64,000 nucleotides of DNA from Pseudohalocynthiibacter aestuariivivens. GTDB lineage: Bacteria; Pseudomonadota; Alphaproteobacteria; Rhodobacterales; Rhodobacteraceae. This document shows positions 36,706 through 45,132 of this stretch, piece after piece. How positions within the stretch are numbered: the stretch's first letter is position 1; each line of letters begins with the position of its first letter. A program made the translations under genes and the position numbers. A model generated the notes under the pieces. The model did no database searches and was not told the origin of the DNA. It saw only the letters and a list, made by a program, of their open reading frames with translations. The stretch covers positions 145,643 to 209,642 of the forward strand of contig NZ_JAGFNU010000006.1 of assembly GCF_018457175.1 (NCBI RefSeq), given 5' to 3'.

Positions 36706-37320
36706 CTACTTCTCAAGCGCCAGCCGTACGGCAAGCGCACCAAAAACTGTTGCAGAGACCCAGCGCAACCCACGCTGAAAACCAACAGCGCCAGTTATAC
36801 GCCCGCCAAGGCCACCCGCGAATATACCAGCTAAGGCGTTGATTACAAAGCCTCCAAGGCCAAGAACCGCCCCGAAAACAAGGAATTGGGCTAAAATGCT
36901 TCCGCGTGAGGGATCAACAAACTGCGGGATGAACGCCAATACAAACAAGATCACTTTTGGGTTTGTCAAATTCACGAGCAGCCCATCCCAAAACGCACGT
37001 TTTGCTGAAACTGCGGGTGCGCCGTTAGCCTCAAGCGGGCTTCGCAACACCTTTATGGCAAGCCACACAAGATAGGTTATTCCCATCCAGCGAATTACGT
37101 CAAAAACTGCGGGATAGGCAGAAACCAAAGCGCCAAGCCCAATACCCGCCAGCGTCACGTGTACAAATGATCCGATTGAAATACCAAAGCTCGCCGATGT
37201 GGCAGCACGCACGCCCCCCCGCAAACCCTGACCGACACAAAACATCATGTCCGCACCGGGTGTCAGGTTCAATGCGAGCGCAGCCGGGATAAACGCAAGA
37301 AGCGTTGTGAACTCAACCAT
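36706..37320 (-). CDS. LysE/RhtB-family amino acid exporter
   Basis: A 204-residue inner membrane protein with about six hydrophobic segments. It begins with the family motif LNLTPGADMMFCVGQGLRGG and includes the GITYLVWLAIKVLRSP and FWDGLLVNLTNPKVILF segments. RhtB proteins export homoserine, threonine or other amino acids; the substrate is not readable. The start codon lies eight bases inside the upstream uracil-DNA glycosylase gene, so the two genes are probably co-translated. Confidence 0.9.
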   Translation of the reverse strand: MVEFTTLLAFIPAALALNLTPGADMMFCVGQGLRGGVRAATSASFGISIGSFVHVTLAGIGLGALVSAYPAVFDVIRWMGITYLVWLAIKVLRSPLEANGAPAVSAKRAFWDGLLVNLTNPKVILFVLAFIPQFVDPSRGSILAQFLVFGAVLGLGGFVINALAGIFAGGLGGRITGAVGFQRGLRWVSATVFGALAVRLALEK

Positions 37321-38098
37321 CTACATCACCTCGCAAGCGCGCCTGCAAAGACAAAAGGTCGGCCCATGCTTCGCGTTTCGCTTCGGGCTTGCGTAACAGA
37401 TAGGACGGGTGAACCATTGGCAATACCGGTATGCCAAACACCTCTGTCCATATCCCGCGCAAGCGGGTTATGCCTGTCTTCCCTAACAAGGTTTTGGATG
37501 AAATGTTCCCGGTCAAAACCAGAAACTCCGGGTTCACCAGCGCAATGTGACGTTCCAGAAACGGGCGCATCATTGCGATCTCCTCTGGTGTCGGGTCACG
37601 GTCTTGCGGCGGACGCCAAGGCAAGACATTGGTGATGTAGACCGAAGATTCGGGTTCTTCCGCATCGCGCGCCATGTTGATCGCTGCAAACATCCGGTCG
37701 AGCAACTGACCGGAACGGCCAACAAATGGTCGACCTTGCAGGTCCTCGTCGCGCCCCGGCGCCTCGCCAACAATCATGACCCGCGCAGCCGGATTACCGT
37801 CGGCAAACACAAGATTACGCGCACCGCGCTTCAACTCGCAAAATTCAAATGCGTCGATTTCGGTTCTCAGTTCAGGCAAATCGGTCGCCCGCATCGCCGC
37901 GGCTTTTGCTATTTCAACAGGGTTAGGCGCTTCTAAAACAGGCGCAGGCGCAACCTCTTCGGTTGCTTTGGGTTTCGGCGCTTCAGCCGGAACCTCATAG
38001 CGGTTCACCGGAACGTCGCCAATTGCCTCGGTCGCACCAAGTTCAACCTGCCATTCCAGCATCGCCTTTAGATGATGAAAGTCCTGAGTCTCGTTCAT
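37313..38098 (-). CDS. Uracil-DNA glycosylase, family 4-like without cluster cysteines
   Basis: A 261-residue uracil-DNA glycosylase of the family 4 fold. Motif 1 [20 protein letters not shown] lies at residues 111-130, and motif 2 MVHPSYLLR is near residue 232. Family 4 enzymes usually bind a [4Fe-4S] cluster with four cysteines. The whole protein has a single cysteine (C87): position W161 replaces the Cys of VKCRPP and M177 replaces the Cys of EEIxxCRPF. A long acidic/proline-rich N-terminal arm (residues 1-75) precedes the domain. It is probably cluster-free, so its stability must come from elsewhere. The start ATG at 38098 fits. Confidence 0.88.
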   Translation of the reverse strand: MNETQDFHHLKAMLEWQVELGATEAIGDVPVNRYEVPAEAPKPKATEEVAPAPVLEAPNPVEIAKAAAMRATDLPELRTEIDAFEFCELKRGARNLVFADGNPAARVMIVGEAPGRDEDLQGRPFVGRSGQLLDRMFAAINMARDAEEPESSVYITNVLPWRPPQDRDPTPEEIAMMRPFLERHIALVNPEFLVLTGNISSKTLLGKTGITRLRGIWTEVFGIPVLPMVHPSYLLRKPEAKREAWADLLSLQARLRGDVDG

Positions 38099-38205
38099 TG
38101 CGCCACGCTAGAGCATGATTGCGGGAAACGAAACCGCACAACGCGCTTTGAAACGTTCATTTGAGCGTGATTTGAGCGGTTCGCGGCAATGAGGCTCGCA
38201 CACTC

Positions 38206-38235
38206 TTGCCTCGCCAAGCATGCACACCCTATAAG
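38206..38235 (+). promoter_or_regulatory. Candidate promoter of pyrB
   Basis: TTGCCT at 38206-38211 and TATAAG at 38230-38235, with an 18-base spacer, resemble a sigma-70 promoter. The expected transcript start, about 38242, is 18 bases before the pyrB ATG. Confidence 0.4.
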
Positions 38236-38259
38236 CAAACAAATCAGACAGAGGTCGCC

Positions 38260-39213
38260 ATGAGTTTTCGTGCGAAGCATCTTTTAAGCATCGAGCAACT
38301 ATCGCCCGAAGAAATTGAAACGATCCTGAATCTATCCGACGAATACGTCGATCTGAACAGGCGACAGGTCAAACACTCTGACGCGCTGGCGGGCCTCACC
38401 CAAATCAACATGTTTTTTGAGAACTCGACGCGCACGCAGGCGTCGTTTGAGCTGGCCGGGAAACGGCTGGGTGCAGATGTTATGAACATGGCGATGCAGG
38501 CGAGTTCGGTCAAAAAGGGCGAAACCCTGATCGATACGGCCCTGACACTGAACGCAATGCACCCCGATCTGCTGGTTGTGCGCCACCCCCATTCCGGCGC
38601 TGTGGAATTGCTTGCCTCCAAGGTGAACTGTGCGGTGTTAAATGCAGGCGACGGACGGCATGAACACCCGACACAAGCCCTGCTTGATGCGCTGACCATC
38701 AGGCGCAAAAAGGGCCGCCTGCATCGCCTCAGCATCGCGATTTGCGGGGATATCGCCCATTCCCGCGTGGCGCGTTCAAACCTGATCCTGCTTGGCAAAA
38801 TGGAAAACCGGGTACGCCTCGTCGGCCCGCCAACGCTCATGCCATCACAAATCGCGGAACTGGGTGTCGAAGTTTTCGACGACATGCGCGAGGGGTTAAA
38901 AGACGTTGATGTCGTGATGATGCTGCGCCTGCAGCGCGAGCGCATGGATGGTGGGTTTATCCCGTCAGAGCGCGAGTATTATCATCGCTTCGGACTCGAC
39001 GCGGAAAAGCTGAGCTACGCAAAGCAAGACGCCATCGTCATGCACCCCGGCCCGATGAACCGCGGAGTAGAGATTGACGGCCTACTGGCCGATGACATCA
39101 ACCGAAGCGTTATTCAGGACCAGGTTGAAATGGGGGTAGCAGTGCGGATGGCTGCGATGGACCTTTTGGCCCGAAATCTGCGGGCAAGCAGTGATGAGGG
39201 GGTGATGGTATGA
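38260..39213 (+). CDS. pyrB: Aspartate carbamoyltransferase catalytic subunit
   Basis: Joins carbamoyl phosphate and aspartate, the first committed step of pyrimidine synthesis. The 317 residues contain the carbamoyl-phosphate loop [13 protein letters not shown] and the [10 protein letters not shown] motif. The start [14 protein letters not shown] at ATG 38260 agrees with the family, and the longer frame begins 18 codons upstream without support. pyrC follows immediately with an ATGA overlap. No pyrI regulatory subunit gene is next to it. Confidence 0.96.
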   Translation: MSFRAKHLLSIEQLSPEEIETILNLSDEYVDLNRRQVKHSDALAGLTQINMFFENSTRTQASFELAGKRLGADVMNMAMQASSVKKGETLIDTALTLNAMHPDLLVVRHPHSGAVELLASKVNCAVLNAGDGRHEHPTQALLDALTIRRKKGRLHRLSIAICGDIAHSRVARSNLILLGKMENRVRLVGPPTLMPSQIAELGVEVFDDMREGLKDVDVVMMLRLQRERMDGGFIPSEREYYHRFGLDAEKLSYAKQDAIVMHPGPMNRGVEIDGLLADDINRSVIQDQVEMGVAVRMAAMDLLARNLRASSDEGVMV

Positions 39214-40502
39214 GCGACCTTTTCCTCACCAACGCCCGCCTGATTGACCCGGAAGCGGGCACCGAAACTTTCGGTGCTATTAAGATTTCGGAAGGAAAGA
39301 TTGCCGAAATCTTAACGCAAGATATTGAAAAAGCTATTAAAAACTTCCCTGCCGGGAAGGTTGCGGACTGCGGCGGTCAATATCTTGCTCCCGGTATCGT
39401 CGACATTGGCGTTAAAATTGGCGAGCCGGGTGAACGGCACAAGGAAAGTTTCCGCACGGCTGGTGCGGCGGCGGCGGCAGGTGGCATAACAACGATGATC
39501 ACGCGCCCCGATACAACCCCGGCGCTTGATACACCCGAAGCGCTTGAATTCGTTGCACGGCGCGCGAACGAAGCCGCCCCGGTTCATATCCTTCCCATGG
39601 CAGCGCTCACCAAAGGACGTGAAGGCCGCGAGATGGTCGAAATCGGTTTCCTGCACGACGCTGGTGCCGTTGCCTTTACCGATTGTGACCGTGTTGTCGA
39701 AAGCCCAAAGGTGTTTTCACGCTGTCTGACTTATGCGCGCAGCCTTGGTGCCTTGGTGATGGCACATCCGCAAGACCCCGGACTGTCTAAAGGGGCGGCT
39801 GTTACATCCGGTAAATTCGCCTCACTCAAAGGATTGCCTGCCGTGTCACCTATGGCGGAACGCATGGGGCTGGAGCGTGACCTTGCATTGGTTGAAATGA
39901 CGGGCGCGCGTTACCACGCTGACTGCATTTCAACCGCAGGCGCCCTGCCCGCGTTGCAACGCGCCAAGGACGCAGGTCTTGATGTTACCGCTGGCGTGTC
40001 AATTCACCACCTGACACTGAATGAATTCGACGTGGGTGACTACCGTAGTTTCTTTAAGGTTAAACCGCCACTTCGATCCGAAGATGACCGGTTTGCAACC
40101 GTCGCTGCCGTTGCCAGTGGGTTGATCGACGTGATCTCATCCTTCCACACACCGCAGGACGAGGAAAGCAAACGCCTGCCCTATGAAGAAGCAGCAAGTG
40201 GTGCCGTTGCGCTGGAAACCTTGTTGCCTGCAGCACTCCGGCTTGTGCATGCGGGTGCGATCGATTTGCCGACACTTTGGCGCGCGTTGTCGCTGAACCC
40301 GGCGCGCCGTCTTGGGCTTGATGCCGGACGTCTGGCGGTTGGAGCGCCCGCAGACCTTGTTTTGTTTGACCCAAACACACCTTTTGTGCTGGATCGTTTC
40401 AAACTGCGTTCGAAATCAAAGAATACACCCTTTGACGAACAGCGGATGCAGGGCAAAGTATTAAAAACCTTTGTCGGCGGTATCGAAGTTTTTGGAGCCT
40501 AG
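39210..40502 (+). CDS. pyrC: Dihydroorotase (class I, pyrC-type)
   Basis: Cyclises carbamoyl-aspartate to dihydroorotate. The 430-residue amidohydrolase is next to pyrB. It has a [21 protein letters not shown] segment ([19 protein letters not shown]), where the usual HxH zinc motif (DxHxH) is replaced: the segment reads [11 protein letters not shown], with no histidines. That looks like the non-catalytic dihydroorotase homologues (PyrC') found fused or paired with PyrB in some bacteria. A later HHLTL-type segment, [11 protein letters not shown], is kept. See the separate finding. Confidence 0.85.
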   Translation: MSDLFLTNARLIDPEAGTETFGAIKISEGKIAEILTQDIEKAIKNFPAGKVADCGGQYLAPGIVDIGVKIGEPGERHKESFRTAGAAAAAGGITTMITRPDTTPALDTPEALEFVARRANEAAPVHILPMAALTKGREGREMVEIGFLHDAGAVAFTDCDRVVESPKVFSRCLTYARSLGALVMAHPQDPGLSKGAAVTSGKFASLKGLPAVSPMAERMGLERDLALVEMTGARYHADCISTAGALPALQRAKDAGLDVTAGVSIHHLTLNEFDVGDYRSFFKVKPPLRSEDDRFATVAAVASGLIDVISSFHTPQDEESKRLPYEEAASGAVALETLLPAALRLVHAGAIDLPTLWRALSLNPARRLGLDAGRLAVGAPADLVLFDPNTPFVLDRFKLRSKSKNTPFDEQRMQGKVLKTFVGGIEVFGA

Positions 40503-40505
40503 GCT

Positions 40506-41114
40506 ATGCCAGCGATTGTAAATTCCCTTCAAATGCTCATCCTCGCTGGTGTGCTTGGCTATTTGCTTGGCTCTGTTCCTTTCGGCATGGTGGTTGCCCG
40601 CGTCATGGGGCTGGGCAATCTGCGCGACATTGGGTCTGGTAATATTGGCGCAACAAACGTGCTGCGCACAGGTAACAAGCTCGCCGCGTTTCTGACGCTT
40701 GTATTTGATGCTGGTAAAGGTGCTGTTGCCGTGCTGGTCGCGCGTGCGCTGCTGGGCGAGGACGCTGCACAACTCGCCGGGGTCTGCGCCTTTCTCGGCC
40801 ACTTGTTCCCGGTCTGGTTGGGTTTTAAAGGTGGCAAAGGCGTAGCGACATTCCTTGGTATACTGCTTGCGCTTAACTTCTTTGTGGGTTTGGCCTGCTG
40901 TGCCACATGGCTGGTCGTGGCTTTGGTGTTTCGTTATTCCTCGCTCGCCGCGCTTCTGGCTGCGGGCATATCACCTTTCTGGATGATGTATTTTTTCTAC
41001 GGCCAAGCCATCCTGTTGGGTCTTCTGTTGTCCATTCTGGTTTACGCGCGCCACTGGGCAAACATCAAACGTCTGCGTGCAGGGACCGAACCCAGAATAG
41101 GCCATAAGAGCTAG
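40506..41114 (+). CDS. plsY: Acyl-phosphate glycerol-3-phosphate acyltransferase
   Basis: Uses acyl-phosphate to acylate glycerol-3-phosphate, the first step of phospholipid synthesis, in the inner membrane. The 202 residues show the three family motifs: LGSVPFGMVVARVMGLGNLR, SGNIGATNVLRTGNK and FPVWLGFKGGKGVATFLG. It follows pyrC by 3 bases and is followed by a small unknown gene by 3 bases, making one operon with pyrBC. Confidence 0.95.
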   Translation: MPAIVNSLQMLILAGVLGYLLGSVPFGMVVARVMGLGNLRDIGSGNIGATNVLRTGNKLAAFLTLVFDAGKGAVAVLVARALLGEDAAQLAGVCAFLGHLFPVWLGFKGGKGVATFLGILLALNFFVGLACCATWLVVALVFRYSSLAALLAAGISPFWMMYFFYGQAILLGLLLSILVYARHWANIKRLRAGTEPRIGHKS

Positions 41115-41117
41115 GCC

Positions 41118-41378
41118 ATGAAGGCGTTTCTTGCTGCGTTTGATGCGCTGCCGTTCGGCACCCATCAGGGGCGTTATCAGAACCGTCCCTATGTTCTGAC
41201 GAAATCGCGATTTGCCGGGGGACGCAGCCAAAAACTTATTGCAGAAGAATTGGGTGGCCCGGACTATATTAGCCTCAACCTATATCAACTATCCTCTGGA
41301 AAATCGCTGCTAAAGCCCTGCGAAATGCCAGAGGAAAAAGTAATATCATTTGTCAGGGATGTCATCGTTTCAAAATGA
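41118..41378 (+). CDS. Conserved small protein after plsY, unknown
   Basis: An 86-residue protein (start MKAFLAAFDALPFGTHQGRY) with a short N-terminal helix and a basic middle (RPYVLTKSRFAGGRSQKLIA), ending in a charged helix. I recognise no domain. It has a normal start three bases after plsY and the same strand, so it is probably the last gene of the pyrB-pyrC-plsY operon. Confidence 0.75.
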   Translation: MKAFLAAFDALPFGTHQGRYQNRPYVLTKSRFAGGRSQKLIAEELGGPDYISLNLYQLSSGKSLLKPCEMPEEKVISFVRDVIVSK

Positions 41379-41392
41379 AACCCCAAGCCGTG

Positions 41393-42763
41393 TTAGTAGC
41401 TGTATTCTGCAAAAATTCGGTTCAGGTCACCACCCCAGGCTCCGTGGTATTTTTCTAACAACTCATCAGCCGGGGTCTGCCCGGTTTCAATACTGTCTTT
41501 AAGCGCGTTGAGGAAATGTGTCTCATCCGGGATCAGCCCGTCAGCACCGGGGCGTGCGCGTGCTTTTAACCCAGCCTCTGCGATTTCGACCGCCTGTGCA
41601 GCGAGATCCTGCATTTTAAGACCATTGACCTCTGCCTGAAGTGCATCTTCCGAGGCCGCAATGCGCAGCCCTTCACGGGTTTCCGCGTCCCAGCCTTTGA
41701 CCATATCCCAGGCCGCATCAAGCGAGGATTGGTCGTACAACAGACCAACCCAGAATGCCGGAAGAGCGCACAGCCTGCGCCAAGGGCCACCATCCGCACC
41801 GCGCATTTCGATGAACTGTTTCACACGCGCCTCTGGAAAGGCCGTTGTCAGATGATCCGCCCAATCGCTAAGCGTTGGGGTTTCGCCGGGAAGAGCCGGA
41901 AGTTTGCCTTGCAGAAAATCCCGGAAAGACTGGCCCAGCGCGTCAATATATTTCCCGTCGCGATAGACGAAATACATCGGCACATCGAGCGCATATTGCA
42001 CCCAGCGCTCAAACCCCATGCCATCCTCAAAAACAAAGGGCAGCATGCCGGTGCGCGCATTATCAAGCCCGCGCCACACACGGCTACGCCAGCTTTTGTG
42101 GCCATTGGGCTTGCCTTCAAAGAACGGTGAATTGGCAAACAAGGCGGTTGCAACAGGCTGCAACGCCAGTGCCACGCGTAATTTCTGAACCATGTCCGCT
42201 TCAGATGAAAAATCGAGGTTCACCTGCACGGTACAGGTTCTGTACATCATCTGTGTTCCGTGGGTGCCGACACGGCCCATGTATTCCGTCATCAGCTTGT
42301 AACGCCCTTTGGGCATCTGTGGCATTTCTTCATGTGTCCAGGTCGGTGCAGCACCGAGGCCAATAAACCCAACGCCAACCTTGTCTGAAATCGCTTTCAC
42401 GTCACGAAGATGAGCGTTCACCTCGTCACAGGTTTCATGAATCGTCTCAAGTGGTGCACCGGACAATTCCAACTGGCCACCCGGCTCCAGTGAAACATTT
42501 GCGCCGTTCTTCTCAAGGCCAATCAGCTTGTCACCTTCCAGAACCGGTGCCCAGCCAAAGCTATCACGCAACCCTTCAAGAACAGCCAGGATGGAACGCT
42601 GGCCTTCGTATGGCAGTGGTTTCAGTGTATCTTTGCAATAGCCGAATTTTTCGTGCTCGGTGCCAATTCGCCAGTCTTCTTTCGGTTTGCACCCTTTAGA
42701 CAACAACTCTGCAAGCTGTTCGTGGCTCTCAATTGGGCCACCACCGGATTGAGGGATCGACAT
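41393..42763 (-). CDS. gshA: Glutamate-cysteine ligase, plant-type
   Basis: Makes gamma-glutamylcysteine, the first step of glutathione synthesis. The 456 residues begin MSIPQSGGGPIESHEQLAEL, and RIGTEHEKFGYC and the GANVSLEPGGQLELSGAPLE segment are typical of the class found in plants and alphaproteobacteria. Glutathione synthetase is not in view. It is convergent with the small unknown gene. Confidence 0.93.
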   Translation of the reverse strand: MSIPQSGGGPIESHEQLAELLSKGCKPKEDWRIGTEHEKFGYCKDTLKPLPYEGQRSILAVLEGLRDSFGWAPVLEGDKLIGLEKNGANVSLEPGGQLELSGAPLETIHETCDEVNAHLRDVKAISDKVGVGFIGLGAAPTWTHEEMPQMPKGRYKLMTEYMGRVGTHGTQMMYRTCTVQVNLDFSSEADMVQKLRVALALQPVATALFANSPFFEGKPNGHKSWRSRVWRGLDNARTGMLPFVFEDGMGFERWVQYALDVPMYFVYRDGKYIDALGQSFRDFLQGKLPALPGETPTLSDWADHLTTAFPEARVKQFIEMRGADGGPWRRLCALPAFWVGLLYDQSSLDAAWDMVKGWDAETREGLRIAASEDALQAEVNGLKMQDLAAQAVEIAEAGLKARARPGADGLIPDETHFLNALKDSIETGQTPADELLEKYHGAWGGDLNRIFAEYSY

Positions 42764-42840
42764 GGGCAGTTTCCTTCCATTTCGTCGGCCGCAAAGGGCG
42801 CGATTCAGTTCCCTAGCGCTAGACTTTCACGCGGGGAGGT

Positions 42841-43356
42841 TCAATCACCTTTTTCCCAAACAAGAAACCGTTCACGAGTTGTTGTAAGGCAGGCGTCGAC
42901 AACATTTTTTGAATTTACCCCAGAAAACGCAGAAAGCGCATCTATGATTTCCTCGCCTTCTGCAGCAGAGGCAGGAATGCGCACAGGTGGATTGCCTTCC
43001 AAATGGAAAATCCAGAACAGGTCGTCAAAGGAAGGGCCGCCTTCAGTTGTTTCGATCTCGATTTTTTTAACCTCATCAAATGAAAAGCTCCGGCCACCTT
43101 CCGGGCCAAAGTAGGTCATACGCCTCTCTATGATTTCGACAACACCAGGCCCACCGTGTGGAACGCGAAATCGCACCCTGATCGCGCCTGTTAAAACCAG
43201 TAACACCCCTACGATAGCCGCCGCAGCCCCAAGCCACGCCAATACACCAAAACTCCGCAGGAAAACCCACAGTCCAAGCGCAAATACAGCAAGCCCGATG
43301 AGTACGTCACGCCATTGCCAAAGCAAGGCTCGAGCTTCTGGGCGAATGAAGTTCAT
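42841..43356 (-). CDS. Small two-segment membrane protein, unknown
   Basis: A 171-residue protein with two adjacent transmembrane segments (about residues 14-32 and 34-54), then a soluble domain with a beta-rich RVPHGGPGVVEIIERRMTYF and PEGGRSFSFDEVKKIEIETT. The look is of a PH-like or bPH2 domain protein, which I give only as a suggestion. The start ATG at 43356 overlaps the rsmE stop (ATGA), so it is coupled to rsmE. Function unknown. Confidence 0.75.
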   Translation of the reverse strand: MNFIRPEARALLWQWRDVLIGLAVFALGLWVFLRSFGVLAWLGAAAAIVGVLLVLTGAIRVRFRVPHGGPGVVEIIERRMTYFGPEGGRSFSFDEVKKIEIETTEGGPSFDDLFWIFHLEGNPPVRIPASAAEGEEIIDALSAFSGVNSKNVVDACLTTTRERFLVWEKGD

Positions 43357-44078
43357 TTCCAGTCTCCAAGTGTAGATTGCCACAGCGCAAGCGCCGCGAC
43401 CGCGGCGGTGTCTGCCCTCAAAACACGCGGACCCAGGCTGATCGGAACGACAAATGGCAGGCTGTTCAGCCGAGCACGTTCTTTTTCCGAAAAGCCACCT
43501 TCGGGGCCAATCAGAATCGCCCATTTTTCACATTCTACGGCACTCAGCACTTCTCTCGCACCAACAAGGGATTCATCGCAGAAAACAAGTTTTCGGTCTT
43601 CCGGCCAGTTGGACAGAACCGAATCCAGTTTTTGCAGCTCCGCAACCCCGGGCACAAATGTACCGCCGCATTGTTCCGCCGCCTCAACCGCATGGGCTTG
43701 CAGACGATCCCGCCGCACGCGTTCGGAATTCGTGAATTGTGTCTGTACCGGGCAAATCTTCGACACCCCCATTTCTGCCGCTTTTTCAACGATGAAGTCG
43801 GTGCGCGCCTTTTTGATCGGCGCGAACAAAAGCCAGAGATCAGGCGGCATTTGCAGCGGCTTCGTCTGCTCTGCGCATTTTAACACGCCACGGCGTTTTC
43901 CGGCCTCGACGACATGCGCGAGATACTCACCGTCACGGCCGTTAAACAAAGCGACGGCACCCCCAACAGCAAGCCGCATCACCCCAAAAAGGTAATGCGC
44001 CTGTGGTTGGGTCAGAGGAATGGTTTGCCCCTCCCCCAATGCCTCGTCTACATAGAGCCTGATCTTTGCACCTGTCAT
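43353..44078 (-). CDS. rsmE: 16S rRNA (uracil(1498)-N3)-methyltransferase
   Basis: Methylates U1498 of 16S rRNA. The 241-residue SPOUT-fold protein shows the SAM knot motif LIGPEGGFSEKERARL and the terminal LGPRVLRADTAAVAAL. The start MTGAKIRLYVDEAL at 44078 is divergent from ubiA with 12 bases between the start codons. Confidence 0.94.
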   Translation of the reverse strand: MTGAKIRLYVDEALGEGQTIPLTQPQAHYLFGVMRLAVGGAVALFNGRDGEYLAHVVEAGKRRGVLKCAEQTKPLQMPPDLWLLFAPIKKARTDFIVEKAAEMGVSKICPVQTQFTNSERVRRDRLQAHAVEAAEQCGGTFVPGVAELQKLDSVLSNWPEDRKLVFCDESLVGAREVLSAVECEKWAILIGPEGGFSEKERARLNSLPFVVPISLGPRVLRADTAAVAALALWQSTLGDWK

Positions 44079-44090
44079 GAGGCGGACCTT

Positions 44091-45071
44091 ATGCCCGAGT
44101 TTTCAGAAACGCCAGAGCCACAAACAGATACAGACACCGGTCAGGTTGCAGATGCCTATCGCGGCAATTGGGTGGATACCATGGCACCGGCATGGTCCCG
44201 GCCCTATCTGCGTCTGTCGCGTGCAGACCGGCCAATTGGCACTTGGCTCTTGCTTTTGCCATGCTGGTGGGGCGTCACGCTAGCGGCAGCAAGCGATAGC
44301 CCAGGGTTACATGATCTCTGGATTGCCGTTGGCTGTGCCATCGGCGCATTGGTGATGCGGGGCGCTGGCTGCACCTGGAATGATATTACTGACCGCAAGT
44401 TTGATGCTCAGGTTGAGCGCACGCGGTCTCGCCCGCTGCCATCAGGGCAGGTATCTGTTAAGCAGGCGCTGATTTGGATGTCGTTTCAGGCGCTTGTTGG
44501 CGCCGCAATTCTTTTCACGTTTAACTGGGCAGCCATCAAACTTGGCATTGCGTCTCTGGTTCTTGTTGCAATCTATCCATTCGCAAAACGCTTTACATGG
44601 TGGCCGCAGGTCTTTCTGGGCCTTGCGTTCAACTGGGGCGCTCTTCTTGCGTGGACAGCGCATCGGGGGCAATTGGAATGGCCCGCAGTCTGCCTTTATG
44701 CCGCTGGCATTGCCTGGACCCTGTTTTACGACACGATTTACGCCCACCAAGACAAAGAAGATGACGCCATGATCGGGGTAAAATCCACCGCGCGCCTTTT
44801 CGGGGAGAATACGCGTCGCTGGCTGCGCTGGTTTATGATGATCTCTGTCGCATTGATGGCACTCGCGATTCTTCTTGCCATGACCGAGCAGGCAAACGTC
44901 TTGAAACTTGTCATCGCGCTTGGCGGTCCCTGGGCCTTTGGATGGCATCTTGTATGGCAAATGCGCCATCTTGACATCGATCAACCCGAAAATTGTCTTC
45001 GTCTTTTTCGCGCCAACCGAAATACGGGCCTCATTCCTGTACTATTTTTCGCCGTAGCCCTCGTGGTGTGA
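44091..45071 (+). CDS. ubiA: 4-hydroxybenzoate polyprenyltransferase
   Basis: Attaches the polyprenyl chain to 4-hydroxybenzoate in ubiquinone synthesis. The 326 residues include the first Asp motif in NDITDRKFDAQVERT, with RPLPSGQVS, the second motif in DTIYAHQDKEDD and GVKSTARLFG; multiple membrane helices follow. The chain is presumably made by the synthase encoded at 12.8 kb. The start is ATG at 44091; the open frame continues 59 codons upstream across rsmE without support. Confidence 0.93.
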   Translation: MPEFSETPEPQTDTDTGQVADAYRGNWVDTMAPAWSRPYLRLSRADRPIGTWLLLLPCWWGVTLAAASDSPGLHDLWIAVGCAIGALVMRGAGCTWNDITDRKFDAQVERTRSRPLPSGQVSVKQALIWMSFQALVGAAILFTFNWAAIKLGIASLVLVAIYPFAKRFTWWPQVFLGLAFNWGALLAWTAHRGQLEWPAVCLYAAGIAWTLFYDTIYAHQDKEDDAMIGVKSTARLFGENTRRWLRWFMMISVALMALAILLAMTEQANVLKLVIALGGPWAFGWHLVWQMRHLDIDQPENCLRLFRANRNTGLIPVLFFAVALVV

Positions 45072-45132
45072 TTGAACCTAATCCGTTCAAGGCGTAGACA
45101 CATTGCTGTAGTAACCTGACGCTGAGTGATAT

